In this document: in pieces, positions 23,501 through 36,600 of the stretch
How positions within the stretch are numbered: position 1 is the first letter of the stretch
How the letters are laid out: each line of letters starts with the position of its first letter
NCBI RefSeq assembly: GCF_024586455.1
Contig: NC_065919.1
Coordinates: 23,784,839-23,848,838, forward strand
Source of the DNA: Bactrocera neohumeralis
Lineage: Eukaryota > Arthropoda > Insecta > Diptera > Tephritidae
DNA: 64,000 bases
Direction: 5' to 3'
The notes under the pieces: model-generated
What the model was told of the DNA's origin: nothing
The model's database searches: none
The model's input: the letters and a program-made list of their open reading frames with translations, nothing else
Translations under genes and position numbers: made by a program

Positions 23501-24164
23501 TTTATCCAAATTTTAAATATATATATATAAATGTATTATGTAGACATCCGCAAAAATTGCGAGGAACCAACACGCATCATCGGCAATAGATAACCAAAAA
23601 AGCTTAAATGCCAAGCAAACAAACGCAATGTATATAAGGTATACATATACTACATATGTATGTATGATTGTGATAACAGTAAGCACGCAATGCAAATGTG
23701 TATGTATGTATGAATTATGCTGTAATATTTATATTAGTCGGTGAACATACACATATAATACGAATATTGGAATATTCAAATGACATAATTCTCAACTATT
23801 AATTCTACACCTATAATTATCATATACATAAATATACATAGTTATTTGTTCTCAAATAATCATAATTTTACCACAAATTTAATAACACTAAAGTAACAAT
23901 TTACTCAACAATACCCAAAAATACACACAAATTTGCTTACACAGAGTTGCACGCGGTTCCAAAATCACACTTACAAGTCCCGACCCTTCAACAGCAGCGT
24001 CCGACTTGAACATTTCATATCAAAGTGACACAGACAGCGTGGAATATGTGCCAAGACAACAAAATGCAACCGATAACCAAGGAGACGTTATACATGAAGC
24101 TGAGACGGTGCGCTTGGGTACGGTGGAGGAAGTAACATACACACTTGAGAAGGACGAGCTTTAA
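20594..24164 (+). CDS. Small secreted ZP-N domain protein ending in KDEL
   Basis: Three exons (20594-20684, 23030-23423, 23945-24164) join in phase to 234 residues. The ATG is in a good fly context (caaaATG) and opens a signal peptide (MRAIFLTVSILCLLVLNVSS). Exon 2 gives a ZP-N-like domain with four cysteines in the usual order (NLKCGS, EPCFVK, LDQCQT, SLECDF). No ZP-C half, transmembrane helix or furin site is seen, so this is a short ZP protein. Exon 3 is polar and ends TLEKDEL-stop, a perfect C-terminal ER-retrieval signal. ZP domains normally form extracellular matrices, so a KDEL tail suggests an ER-resident role or regulated release; this is inference. A possible alternative last exon lies at 24404-24440. 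The 2.3-kb first intron is filled with transposon debris. Confidence 0.82.
21290..22330 (-). mobile_element. Degenerate Tc1/mariner-superfamily (DDE) element in ZP-N intron 1
   Basis: The minus strand carries the order typical of insect DDE transposases of this class: FSDEAHFHLSS...NKQNCRF (about 21755-21670), then CEENPQIIHE, HSPKLTVF, and further on a decayed VNIWFQQDG-like and GDSIIS region (21490-21400). A decayed N-terminal part reaches about 22330. Many stops and frameshifts. Ends were not defined. Confidence 0.6.
22440..22990 (-). mobile_element. Non-LTR retrotransposon RT 3' fragment in ZP-N intron 1
   Basis: The minus-strand frame 22978-22735 reads RIISANKFNLALSKNLNRHTLDR...IYRTLIGLELTYVSETWTL...EENKLEVFERKVRR, the C-terminal block of endonuclease-RT type retroelements. 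It differs from the copies at 6157 and 14868. The decayed 3' remainder reaches about 22440. Confidence 0.7.
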
Positions 24165-24403
24165 TAGAATTAGTGGTTTAGTATTTCCATGCAATCTGAC
24201 AACATAAATCACTAAACATTCACAACAAAACATGTCCCCAAAATAATTATATTTTATACACAATACACTTCTTGTTCCAAGCACCAGGTGAGAGTTGCAA
24301 GTAGCTAAAATGCTTTTGATAGCAGTAAATGTATGGTGTGGTCATTTTTAATCAAATATTATCTTTTTTTTATTTACTTGCTTATGCTGTCCTTACTTTT
24401 CAG

Positions 24404-24440
24404 TCCAAATGGACGTAACGAAACGGAGGTGAAATCGTGA
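24404..24440 (+). CDS. Possible alternative last exon of the ZP-N gene (no KDEL)
   Basis: After a strong acceptor (ccttacttttcag, ending 24403) the bases 24404-24440 continue the frame left by exon 2 (AG|T) as SPNGRNETEVKS followed by TGA. The length and phase fit exactly. Splicing exon 2 directly to this exon would replace exon 3, including the KDEL tail, by 12 residues. This comes from the sequence only and transcript evidence is needed. Confidence 0.4.
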
Positions 24441-25577
24441 AATTCCATTCTGCAGCATACGATACTTTTGGACAACGCAATTCCAATTCATTCAGTTTCC
24501 ATATACATTTTAAGTTAATTTTAAAGTATATATGTTCAAGGTAAAGGAACTGTAAATTAATATAACTCCTGTGATATGTTTTGAAGATGATTGGTATATT
24601 AAAATATATAATTTCATTTGATTCATTGTTCGCTTTTATTTACTTTATTTTTAAGATATAATGTACCGATGTTACCGATTCGGGATACAATTCGAAATTA
24701 TTCGACAATTAAAAAGGTTCTCTGAAACGCGCGTTCAAAGCTTAAAATGTTTTTATGAACTGTGCAAACTCGAAAACCGTTCTGTGGATTTTAACGAAAT
24801 TTATACAGCTGTTTTTGTGCATTTTGTCTTTTAATATTGATATTTATAAAAAATTACCGTTTTTTCGAAAATCTATATAAATGTTTCCGCAAGCACCCAT
24901 TTTGTTCGTCTAAAAATCTTCGATCAGGCGCTAGATTATATATTAATAAAACTAATTGGTGATGGTCACTGCAAGGAGCGGCGGTTGGAACTGGATCAAC
25001 ACAAACAGCCATTACTTCGAAAATAATTATTTTTTGTCTAAAATTTCTGTCAAGTCAAGACGAAACTTTTTTTAATTATACTTTGTTCTTACTTTTATAA
25101 AATAACTTACCGGCAAAAGATACCCCTTATGATAATTCCAGGAACATAAAATTTTGAATTAAATAAATATTTCTAACTCTTACTAGTATGAAAATTTGAA
25201 AATATGTTTTGTTTCCGCTTCCGTTTATATATGGTAAATATTCTTTTCATTGTGAACTGAATGCATTTATTCACATTTCGCAGTTAAATGCATCCCTGTT
25301 GTTTCTCTGCACTTAAAGTGGCAACTCTTGTAAAAATAAATATCTCTGCAAATTGTTGTTGCCTAGTCGTTGTTTTCTTGTTTTTATTTTGCATTGTTAT
25401 TTTCTTCTCCTGACTTTTATTTTCCGAATACTTGCAAGAGAGCAGTCAAGAAAACCTACAACGAAAAATAAGAAAATTGTAATTAAATTAGAGCAAATTT
25501 TTACAAACCGGAGTTATTGCTACTTATTGCGAAATACATAGGTACAATTACTTAAACGACCGGCATCACAGGAGAAG
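24441..25577. other. Spacer between the ZP-N and SLC35F6 genes
   Basis: About 24660-24850 resembles the dispersed repeat of 130-400 and 12375-12480 (gaaacgcgcgttcaaag at 24727). No gene is supported. A small plus-strand frame at 25353-25541 in the likely 5' UTR has no motif. Confidence 0.4.
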
Positions 25578-27826
25578 ATGATGTATTTACCACTACTATA
25601 CGTTTGTACAGGAGCTTTGAACGTTCTACTATTAAAGTAAGTGCATATTTATAGTATAACTGCGTAAATTGTGTAAGTTATTGAACTTCTTTATCGTTAC
25701 CTAAACCTTAGAGGCATAAATTATACACATATAACAAAATTGTCTTTGTTTAGATGGAGTGACACCTTGGAAGGCGAGTGCAGCGATGGGAAATGGCGTC
25801 GTTTCCAACATCCAGTGGTTCAAACTGCTCTCATGTTCTTAGGACAATTTCTTTGCTTCGTCTTTTACAAAGCTGCATATTTTTTTCTTCAACGGCGCGG
25901 TGTAAGTTGCCACATACATATATATTTAATTAAATGTGTGTATGGATGTAATCAGTAATACGATTGAGTGGTGGTGATAAGAGACTTCGTTATTTTAAAG
26001 AAGATGCGATTATAATTAAAAAAATAAATAAATTTTCTAGGCGGGTGCTGAAGGTGAAAATGTGTTAACACGAGGCGGACGTGAATTCTCACCGCTGCAA
26101 TTGTTTCTGCCAGCTGCATTGGATGTAATAGCTTCTGTTATATTATTAACAGGGCTCTATTTAACCTATGTGTCCAGCTTTCAAATGCTAAGGGGTGAGT
26201 AAGTTGTAGATTAAACACACATTATAAGAAAATAATGACTGTTTGATGATATAAAAAATAGCAATAAGTAAATGTATGTATATACCCATTTCTAAAGAGA
26301 AAGTACCTTACATGAAATATACTATAATATTATTCTCTTTTTAATTATCAAGTCGTCAAGTAGGTACACGGTATATTAAGATTCCCTACGATGTTTGTAC
26401 ACCTATGTATGTAAATAAATAACCAGAGTGATGAGCTGAGCCATTTAGCCATGTCCGTCTCTCTGTCCGTGAGTCCGCCTGTATATACATATGTATGCGA
26501 ACTAGTCTCATTGTTTGAGATATCGATGTAAAATTTTGTCCGCACCCTTATCAAAAATCTGCTCATGAAGTTCTTGTACGATCGTTGCCACGAGTCTACG
26601 CAACCGGGAGGACGCGGATTTTTATCCGGCCAATTAGTAATAATGTCAACTCGGCAGCATTCCTCCAAATCACTTAAGGGATGTTTTCTGCCGTTGAGGC
26701 AACAACAACACTAAGTTCTTGTGTAAAAAACATTATTTGGTGAGGTGTCTTTACGATTCCAAAGAAATAGTTAAAATCGGACATTAGCATATAGCTGTCA
26801 TACAATCTGACCGATTAAACTCAAGTTCTTATATGAAAAACTTTTTATTTGACAAGGAATCCGAAAAATTTGGCATAGATATTTTTCAAAGGCATTGTTA
26901 CAATCGCCGAACTTATTGTTCATTTATACTATAAAAATGTATCTGTGAACGGTATTATAGCTTCTTGATTAATTTTATAATTGACAATTTTTCTAATTTT
27001 TTAACTAAATATGTAAAAATGTATAATTTCAGTTTCTGCTCTAATATTTGTTGGAATATTTGGTGCCATACATCTTAATCAAACTTTGACTGCACGTCAC
27101 TGGATGGCTATGTTCACCATCAGTTGCGGTATCTTGGTAATAGTATCTATTGATGTACAACGCGTCGCATATGATCACATTTTATTGCCAAACTGGGATA
27201 GCAATGCAGTATTAACCGGTAACTTACTCGTACTTTTCGCACAAATTTTCCACGCTGCTAAATTTGTTTATGATGAAAAGTGCCTTAAAGGAACGGATAT
27301 ACCGACCTTGTTGGCTACCGGTTGGCAAGGCATCTTCGGTCTCTTAATCACTGTTTTGCTGGGCATATGTCTAAATTTCTTACCATCACCAGTACCACTT
27401 AACCATAACAGCCGAGGCGTTTTCGACGATCTTGGCGATATTATACCGCAACTCCGCAGTAATCCAACATTATGGACACCTTTAATAATTTTTGTGATCT
27501 CCAGTGCTTGTTATAATTTTGCTTCACTAACGATTGTAAAGTATTCATCATCAGCGAATCGATTACTGGCCGATGGCTTACGTGTGCTACTCATTTGGTG
27601 GATGGCCTTCATGTTGGAATGGGAATGGTTCAATCTCATAACATTAATGGGCTTCATAATACTGGAAATGGGCACAATTGCTTATCGGAATGCGATATTT
27701 ATTGAGTGGTATAGATCACTAATAGCTCGTTTGATGCGTGGACGATATGCAGATTTAAGCAATGAAACAGTCAATGACAGCGCAGAGCCTGGTGTATCGA
27801 CGAACCGTCCGGCGGATGTTATTTAA
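25578..27826 (+). CDS. SLC35F6: SLC35F6-type multi-pass transporter
   Basis: Four exons (25578-25636, 25754-25901, 26041-26194, 27033-27826) join in phase to 384 residues, close to human SLC35F6 (371). Two ATG codons stand in tandem at 25578; the first is used here. The family signature is clear: an N-terminal membrane segment followed by KWSDTLEGECSD, then FQHPVVQTALMFLGQF, YVSSFQMLR at the exon 3/4 junction, and TGNLLVLFAQIFHA. About nine to ten hydrophobic segments form an EamA/drug-metabolite-transporter fold. Human SLC35F6 is placed in lysosomal or mitochondrial membranes and was described as an ANT2-binding protein (family knowledge); its substrate is unsettled. The hydrophilic tail after residue 355 is Ser/Thr/Asn-rich. 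Intron 3 carries nested dispersed repeats (26420-26965). Confidence 0.88.
26420..26965 (+). repeat. Dispersed repeat family A copy, interrupted by a second repeat
   Basis: Shares many phrases with the copies at 34498 and 43024: the opening gagctgagccatttagccat, the gagatatcgatgtaaaattt block, then an internal unit (gaccgattaaactcaagttc...), ending near ggtattatagcttct. Bases 26587-26711 belong to another family, ending in aggcaacaacaac (reverse of a GTTGTTGTTG-headed repeat) and containing ttatccggcc. So family A inserted first. It lies in intron 3 of the SLC35F6 gene. Confidence 0.6.
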
Positions 27827-30668
27827 ATGACTGCAACTGATATAGCGAGTAACGCATTGTTGTGATATGCCGATGTAAGAAAGTAAACATTTCAAGAATT
27901 TATAGTTAAAAGCACGAAGGAGAGCGAAACTGACATGACTACTGACATACATATACATATATACATATATATAGAATAATAATAATTTTTGCAGTTTATT
28001 TAACAATATTTGAAATTCTTCTGCTTATTTACTTATATAAAAATTTATTTAATTTACTTAGTGTGACAACTCAACATACGATGAGACAATAATTGAAACA
28101 TCTCCTACCCCCTGAAATCCTTTAATAACATTTACATATAATGCTTCGTGAAAAATTCTGGTTTTCTACCTAGTTTCATGTAGTTATTAAAAATTGCACT
28201 AAGTGCTCAAGTTGTTGGTGTCACAGCTAAATTATTTGAAATATTTAATATGTAAAAAATGTAACTGATTTATCTGACTGTTGGAGAGAGAAATTAGGCG
28301 ATATTTGACTAAAAATAAGTAAATTACTAATTATTTGAAAATAAACTTATTGAGAAGAATGAAAGATAAAAGCTTTGTATATTTTCAATTAAAGAAGAGA
28401 GAATGTGTGTGTAAGTATTCAAAGAAGATATGTTAATAGTAATGTCAAACCAAGACAATTATATCAATGTATTGAAGACTATGTATGTATGTATGTATTT
28501 TCAGTTCACCAATAAGACTCCCTAAACTTTTGTTTGTAAACTCGCAAACTACTCAGTCAAGAAACATTCATTAAGATAAGATTTTTAATTCTTTTTTTTC
28601 GAGAATTGTTCTTTTCAAGACGATTGTAGCGAAACTGCCGAAGTTATTGCTACTTTTATACTTGCTTATTGACGTTTTACATGATATTTCAAAACTTTAA
28701 ACCGTTTTCCCCACAACTCACGTTTTCAAAGACGCCCTCATAACTTCTAAACTAATTTAAATTAAATTAAAATTACGAAAAATACCGCTGAAAGCGATTA
28801 TCTAACGATATTTGTAATTTTGATTTCAGATGATCCAGCACCAAGGGCCACCGAAACTCAACTTTTTCCCGAGATGCTTCAGTGTAATACCTCTCTTGGT
28901 CACATTTTATAATATTTCTGCATATATTTCTCTATAGGAGTTTTAAAATATTTTTTAACCAGGCCTTGTTTTACACAAATTAACTCAACTCCCGCCTTAA
29001 ATAATTCTTTAATCCACTGGGCCACAAAACCGAACACTTTTTTCGAACGAAAATCGAGTTACTGAACGAAATCTTCTAAACCAGGCTTGACCTCAAAATA
29101 TGTATTCACATTTGCTTAAGTGTCCTGCTGGTTCTGTTTCAACGGCTTTCCAGATTCTATTTGGGTGGCAAAGCGCAAGTTAACTGCCATCGAGATCATC
29201 TAACGGGATGCTCAGGAAACGTGCTGTGTGGAAGTGGTCGGATCACACGGAGACTGGTGTTACAAGAGTGGGTTTAATTTCTACGATCTAAGCCTATTTG
29301 GATTGGTTAATAGTATAAACGTTCTCACAAAACACTGCCACAAAGCAATTCAACCCTTACTGATTAGAAAAATTCAAAATCAAAATTGCCACGATTCAGA
29401 TCAGATAGCCAATCCCTACTAAAATAACAAAAACATGAAAAATATTGTAGTGTTTTACGCGTCTCTCTCTCTTAGATTTGTAACAGCGAAGGATACTCTG
29501 TTTATTAATCTATACACTAGTAAGGAAATAATTTATATTTGTACATATTTAAACACAAAATTTTATTTATATTTATCATTATATAATTTAATACACATAT
29601 GAGGCAATCACAATATTTATTTATTTAAATGAAATTACTTTTAAAGCAGCAATAATATTTGCTCCTATGCACATTAAGCCACATTAACTTTGCACTAACT
29701 GTTTATGTACGTATGTATATATAGTACATTAAAAACAACAAAGATAAAAAAGCAAGGGTATTAAATTGCAAGAAATACTATGGTTTTTGATATCTATAGC
29801 TCTGAGCAGATGTCAAGAGTGCTCAATTTAAAATAAAGCCAATATAAATCAGGAAATTTCGCTTAATATTATGTTCGTATATATGGTGTATACTTTAGCA
29901 TTACAGTTAATACAGTTTAATTTATAAATTCATAATTTTCTCACATTTGCTAATAGAATTTTAGCTGTTTTGTTGGTTTTTTTATTTGCTATGCTTCTAC
30001 AGCAGCTGCAGTTTATTGTCATATTTTTAATTGTAATGATAAGATTTTGTGAAACTCAACACAAGTGAACTTTTTTGCTTGTAATTAAAAAAGAGTATGC
30101 ACATACATGTTTAGATAAGAAATATACGTATGGAGTCGTATATAATTTATATATAAATAAACAAGTATGTGCATATGTATGTAGATCAAATATCGTGTTG
30201 ACTACGTATATGTAGACTGTTCTCTTTAGCTGTAAATTGTTTTAAGCATATGTTTGTGCTGGTTTTAGGTTGCATATTTGAATTGACTGTTTTATTTTCA
30301 CTGTATTTAATTAATGCTAAATTTAAGCACATTTTATGACATTCATATGCATACAAATATAACACATTTTTCCAACAACAATCGCAATTTACGTACATAT
30401 TGCGCTCACAATTATGTCTTTAAATTTCAAAACATTTTTTTTAATGCATGGAGTATATATGGACAGTACTCAATAAATGCATGACATATACTTATTTATA
30501 TATTACATACAATTCTGAATGTATGGATTACAATTTGGTAGTATTTTCTTTAAACTGCTAACATCACTTAAACTGCCTTTTTTAAGTGCTAAATTTATAA
30601 TGATCTTTTAACTTCATTTAATATTTCACTAGCAACTAAAGTAACCATAATTGTTTCTCTGTGTGCGT
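27827..30668. other. Spacer between the convergent SLC35F6 and GC1 genes
   Basis: Likely contains both 3' UTRs. About 29170-29300 is a copy of the repeat also found at 33400 (catctaacgggatgctcaggaaacgtgctg here). About 28600-28760 looks like the acgcgtttaaag-type repeat in reverse. 29460-30660 is AT-rich with no protein-like frame. Confidence 0.45.
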
Positions 30669-33600
30669 TTAGTTCTTCTTTTGCATGCCCAACATCGCCT
30701 CGGCTACACCAAGGAAATACACCATTTGTGCAATGCCAAATAGTGGTGCAATCACAATCATACGGCACAGACCACCCTTGAAAAATGCGGTTGGGCCTTC
30801 GTACTTGAAGGTTTTGCTAAATAAAAAACAACAATATTAGTAACAATTAAAAAATTAATAATTTATAATTTACTATCACATACCTAATACAATCCACAAT
30901 ACCCTTGAACTCCTTCTCGCCATCCGCTTTCTTAATCGCCTGCAGTCGTGTTTTCACCACATCTAATGGATTCACAAAGAGCGCAGCAAATGAACCAGCT
31001 GCCAAACCAGATAAGAAGGAACACCTGCAATTTAATAATAGATATTTATATTTCCAGTGTTTTAATGAAAATTCTCCACTTCGTATACAAACCAAAATAC
31101 TGCCTCCCCTGAACCGTCATTTCTACGCGGGCCAAGCGCATTTAATGTAGCAAACAGCGGGAAGTAAACTACTGAGAAGGTTACATCACGCGCACCGGTC
31201 GCACCGATACCCTTATATAGACCGAATATACCCTTCTCTTTGAGCAGCTGTGAGGCTAATTTTGTTGCTGAAACTTTCTCCACCGTTTTACCCGTTAATT
31301 TAGCTTGTGCTGCAATACGGCCAGCGTCCTGCATTTGAATTTTCAATAACTCCATAGGAGTCGTAACGATGATTTGGAATGCACCAGCTAAACCGCCAGC
31401 CAACATTTGACTGCTCATCGGCAGATGTCCGTCCTTGGTGGTCAACTTGTGACGGAAGTAATCGTTAGCAGTCAGTTTAATAGCCTTCTCGGGCGTAATG
31501 AGCAGAATGTTGACACCCGAACCACGATACATGCCGAAGTAACCCTCAGCATGATATGTCTTGCGGAAGCAGTCGAACCTTTACGGTGGAGCAAAAATAT
31601 CCGTTTTTTACAATGATTTTAATAAGTAAACAAAATTAATTATTGTATGTCACTTACATGTTTTTATACATCTTCTCACCATTTGGACCCACTTGTTGAT
31701 TCTGCAAACGAGTTTTGACCAAATCCAAAGGGAATACGCAGGAGACACCGATAATACCGGCGATGCCGCCATTGATAATTTTTGGCAGCAGCCTAAAAAG
31801 GAAAGAAAATGTGGGATTAATTACTAATTGTATTACAGTAAGTTTTTATAAAAAAGAAGCATGTAGAAATGTGAGAGGTATGTAATATAGAGTCCAAAGG
31901 ACTTAAGCTAGTCCAAAAACCCTCATTCTGTTTTTACACGGTGGATTGGTTCAATAAAAAAGACATTGATGATTCCTCTAAATGTATGCTATTTAAAATT
32001 TCTCTCACCATTAAACTTGGGTGTATTCACCAAAAGAAATTCCTCTCAATTTGTGATATGTTCGTAATTGTATACTATGTTCGAAAAAATTAAATCTGGT
32101 AAATAAAATTTAAGCTAAAAAAAAAAATTTATTGTGGTAAATGGAATGAAATTGTGCAAAATTTTAAATATGGTTTAATTTTCAAATGTATGTGTGTATA
32201 AATATATGTACATTTAGTATGTCTGCACTCCCTGAGGTCATTATATTTAATGAAAAAAAAAAATCAGAACATAACGGTATTAGTCACATACATATATTAC
32301 GAACATAAGATGAAACTTAAAAGCAGGCTAAGTTAGTTACCGAATAATCTATCCTGACCCAGATATCCAGCAATAGCAAAAGTTTGCCTCACATATAACA
32401 GGCTGTCGCATCAACTTTTTCTCTGGACCATTTTTACAAAATTTTATACTATGCAGTAAATATTTTATATACATACATATGTATGTATGTGTATCGGCTA
32501 TTGAAATTTCGACCGGCTGAGCAATTTCTATTCGACCACTCACCATCTGAAGAAAAAATAGTAAGTAGCATAATGAACTGTTGGACCCCACCAGTGTAAT
32601 TTTAGACCCAATAAATCTTTATTATTTGTATGAGTTCACTGAACAAGTTTTAAATAGTCCCTCTTATCAATAAGTGTGCTACGAAAAACGTAAAATAATT
32701 ATAACAATTTGTTTTCAAAACAAGAATTGATATTTAAGCGCGTGCCCCGGGGTTGTTTACGCACACAGTGAGTCGCTGTCAATAATTGCAAATACGATTG
32801 TTGGCAGGCGATTTTTTTGTTTGCAAACAAAAAAATATATTAGAGACACTTTTCTATGTTTGAATATATACATATGTATGCACATAAATACTTCACTTGG
32901 GTATGTATAAATGTATATATGTATATAATTAATATTTTTTAATGAGCAGTTTATTTTTAAATTGACGCTTTCAGCATTTTATTGTCCGTAACAAATTTTG
33001 AAATCAATCTTGACAATATGTATATACATATATGTATGTATGTACATATACTATGTTCAACATTTTATTATGAGTCGCTTGTGCAGCTAATAGTATATAA
33101 GCAGAGTACTTTCAGTATTATTGTATCTATGGAGTGCAAATAAGTAAAAAGCGCTACGCTTATCAGCGGAATCTAGTGAAGAAATGATGTTAGCAGAAAA
33201 AAATCTAAAATCAAATCAAACAGTTTCGAATTATGTAAATGCCGCGAACCAAGTTTATATCATTTTTCGTCATATTTCGTCATATGTACATATTTTTATT
33301 TCCATAAGAAGGTTTCAATTCCAAAAGTGCATTGTTGTTGTTGTTTTAACGGTTTCTCAGTCCCCGTTAGGATGGTAAGGGTTATCTGTGTTGTGGTCGA
33401 CGTCATCTAACGGGAGGCCCAGGAAACGTGCTGTTTCGACGGGGTCGGACCAAAGGGAAAAAGGTGTTAGATGAGTAGGGTTGGCGGAGACTCGTTGCAT
33501 ACAGGACATACATTGGATATGTCGGGGTCTATTCTGAATAAGTAGGAGTTTAACCTGCTACAATATCCAGAACGAAGCTGCGCTAGGATCCTAAACCCTA

Positions 33601-36600
33601 GGAACCACAATTCCCATGACAGCCGGTTCTGCGCACCGGAATTGATTCGGATTTCATCCGACCAAGGGCCCGTTTGGATCGGTAAGTGTTAATCTGTGTT
33701 TGGGTTGCTCCGTATCCTCCTGACTCGTGCTGGCATTGAGTCCAACCTGGACCCGGAGGAAAAAGGCTCCATCCAGACTCTACCTCGATCAGGTGTAATA
33801 CATGTAATGGATGGAGCCATCTTAAGACCTGCTCAGGCCTTAAGACTCACAGGGAGTGGACCACGAGTTACGTGGCCCCATGTTGCCCTCGCAATACTGC
33901 GACACTGCCTCTACGGCTGTGCAAACTCACATCGTTCTAATATGTACTTCGCAACGCACGAACTTAGCCTTTTTACTGCCAATTATTCCCAATAAATTAG
34001 TAACAAATGTTTATCACTAGCAAATATTGATATTTTGAAAGCTTAAAATTGAAAATAATTTAATTGTTTATTTTTATAATTGTATTAGTGCATATATGTA
34101 TGTACAGAAGTACATTATTATTGGTACATGTCATGGCGGTGTTATAATTTGAGCCATAGTCAAACAATAAATGCGCTTACCATATATACAGAGCATCCAG
34201 CAAAGTTTAGCAGATGTACTTAAATTATAAAATCAAATAGAAAATGCATAAACAAATACATATTTTGAACCGAAAACCTTTTAAGTTATATTTTAGTGAA
34301 TAAACTTTAATATATATGTACATACATACATACGAATGTAGACGGACTGACGACTTAACGCTCGCAAAAATAGAATTTCGCACATTTTAATTGTTTATTG
34401 AATACGTACACACAAACAAACTCTGAGGAACAAACAGATATTGAAGTAAACAGTTGGTATCGGCATAATATCGAGCACTCGATGATGGTGCTTACTTTTT
34501 ATACCCTGGACAGAGTGTATTTAGCTTGGCACGAAGATTCTATCACACAAGGGAAACGGCGGTATGACAAACTATTTAGTCGTTTCCGTCTGTATATACA
34601 CCAACTGGTCTCTCAGTCGAGATATCGATCTGAAACGTTGCACACGTTATTTAACTCTTTTGTCCGAACCGCCGATATTGGACCACTATAGCATATGCCT
34701 GCCTTACAAATCGACCGATTAAAATCAAGTTTTTGTACGAAAACCTTTTTTGTTTGACGAGATATCTTTACAAAGTGGATGGATTATTGTCTATACATAT
34801 ATATGTATATACTATGCAATCTTTGAACAACTTGTTTTGCTTGGATCATTATAAAATATTCCTGCTATATAAACTGATAGATCAAAATCAAGTTTTGTAT
34901 TTGACAAATTTTCTTCGCGAAATTTGGCATGAAGTATTGTCCAAGGCAAACATACAATCTCAGAAAAAAATGTTAAGATCGGATCATTATTGTATATATA
35001 AACTGACCGATTAAAAACAAGTTCTTGTATGGAAACTTTTTTGTTTGTGAAGGGTGCAACCGAAGTTAAATTTTTTTTGCTTTAATGAAGAATTAGCAAT
35101 TGAAGCCAACCGAAATGTGGAATTACTATAATCGGGTAATATAAATAAATATGTACAAATAAAATTAATACACATGAATATATGTATGTATATACATTTT
35201 TATTAGTCGTCAAAAATTTGCATATATACATATACGTATATACATCTACATATGCTCATTCATTGCATCGTTTGGCATATATTACAGTATTCTTAATATG
35301 GGTGCATAAATATATATTAAATATTTTCAACCTTGACGGGTGTCAGTTTTTTGCGAACAAATAGAATAAATAATATTCGCATTTTCCCAAATGTAAGTAT
35401 ATATGTAAGTATACATCTACATACAACTAGATATGTAAGTATTTCTGCTCTCATTCAAATAAAAACAAGCACCTTAACGAGCGATGAGCAGACAAAAAGA
35501 ACGGCAAGGGGCTATTATTAATATTTATAAATATATAGTATACGTATGCAAATTAAAACGGCAGACAGAGCCTCAGATACTTATGCGTGTGCTTAAAATA
35601 ATGTGTTGTGTGAAAAATATATCTCACAAATTAGGTCTCACGATTTCGTATACATATATTCGTCTTAAATGAATTTCTTTGACATTCATAGACACACTCG
35701 ATTTTGGCTAAAAAATGCTCTTGCATACATCTTATTAAAAATATACAGATGGGCGTGTGCTCATGCATATATTATATTAATAAAATATTTGAATACATGC
35801 ACATATGTATGTATGTGTGTGATGTAACTACCTTATTATAAGTGGTCTAACAGGTATACTTGTATTATATTTTTTGTCAATGTTCTAATGTTCGAATTGT
35901 TTACCAGAATATATATTTTATTTTCATATAAATTTCAAACAAAACTTTAATCTAAACTTAAATACATACTAAGTGGGTTAGAGTTTATATGGTATGTATG
36001 TACATTTGTCTAACTTTATTATAGAAAAGTTGTTGAAAATCGTTTTTTCATCGAAATTGGGGGTCTGTGCATAGTACTATTTCGATGCTTTGGTTAGTCA
36101 AAAATAATTTTCGGCATTATTTATTCTTATTATACACATCTTGTGAAACGCATCGACCATATTTTGATCACTTTCTTAAAGCAACTTCTTTCTGGGCAAT
36201 CCTGTGAAGTCTTACCGATGTACAAAATAACTAAGGGCGCCTATTTCTCATGCGACAGCATGAACATGTCCTATCTTTCAAACAAATCCGTGAGATTTTC
36301 CGGCAGGATAACTGATTTTGGACAAATTCAAAGAATTCATTAATGAGCGAACATCGACCTGAATTTTTACTATATCAGGTTTTACGATGCTAAAGAATGG
36401 TGTTTTATTGTTGAATAAATATCGAGGAATATGTTCATACATACTACGACAGGAAATATAACCGATCGCGAAAATTTTATCACACGTTCTTTTAATTCTT
36501 TAGACATTGTACTAAATTGTTGTCAACCCAACATTCATCAACTCTATGATGGCATAGAGTGAAGAGTTATAATTGTTTATAGGTATTTCATGGTGCAAAC

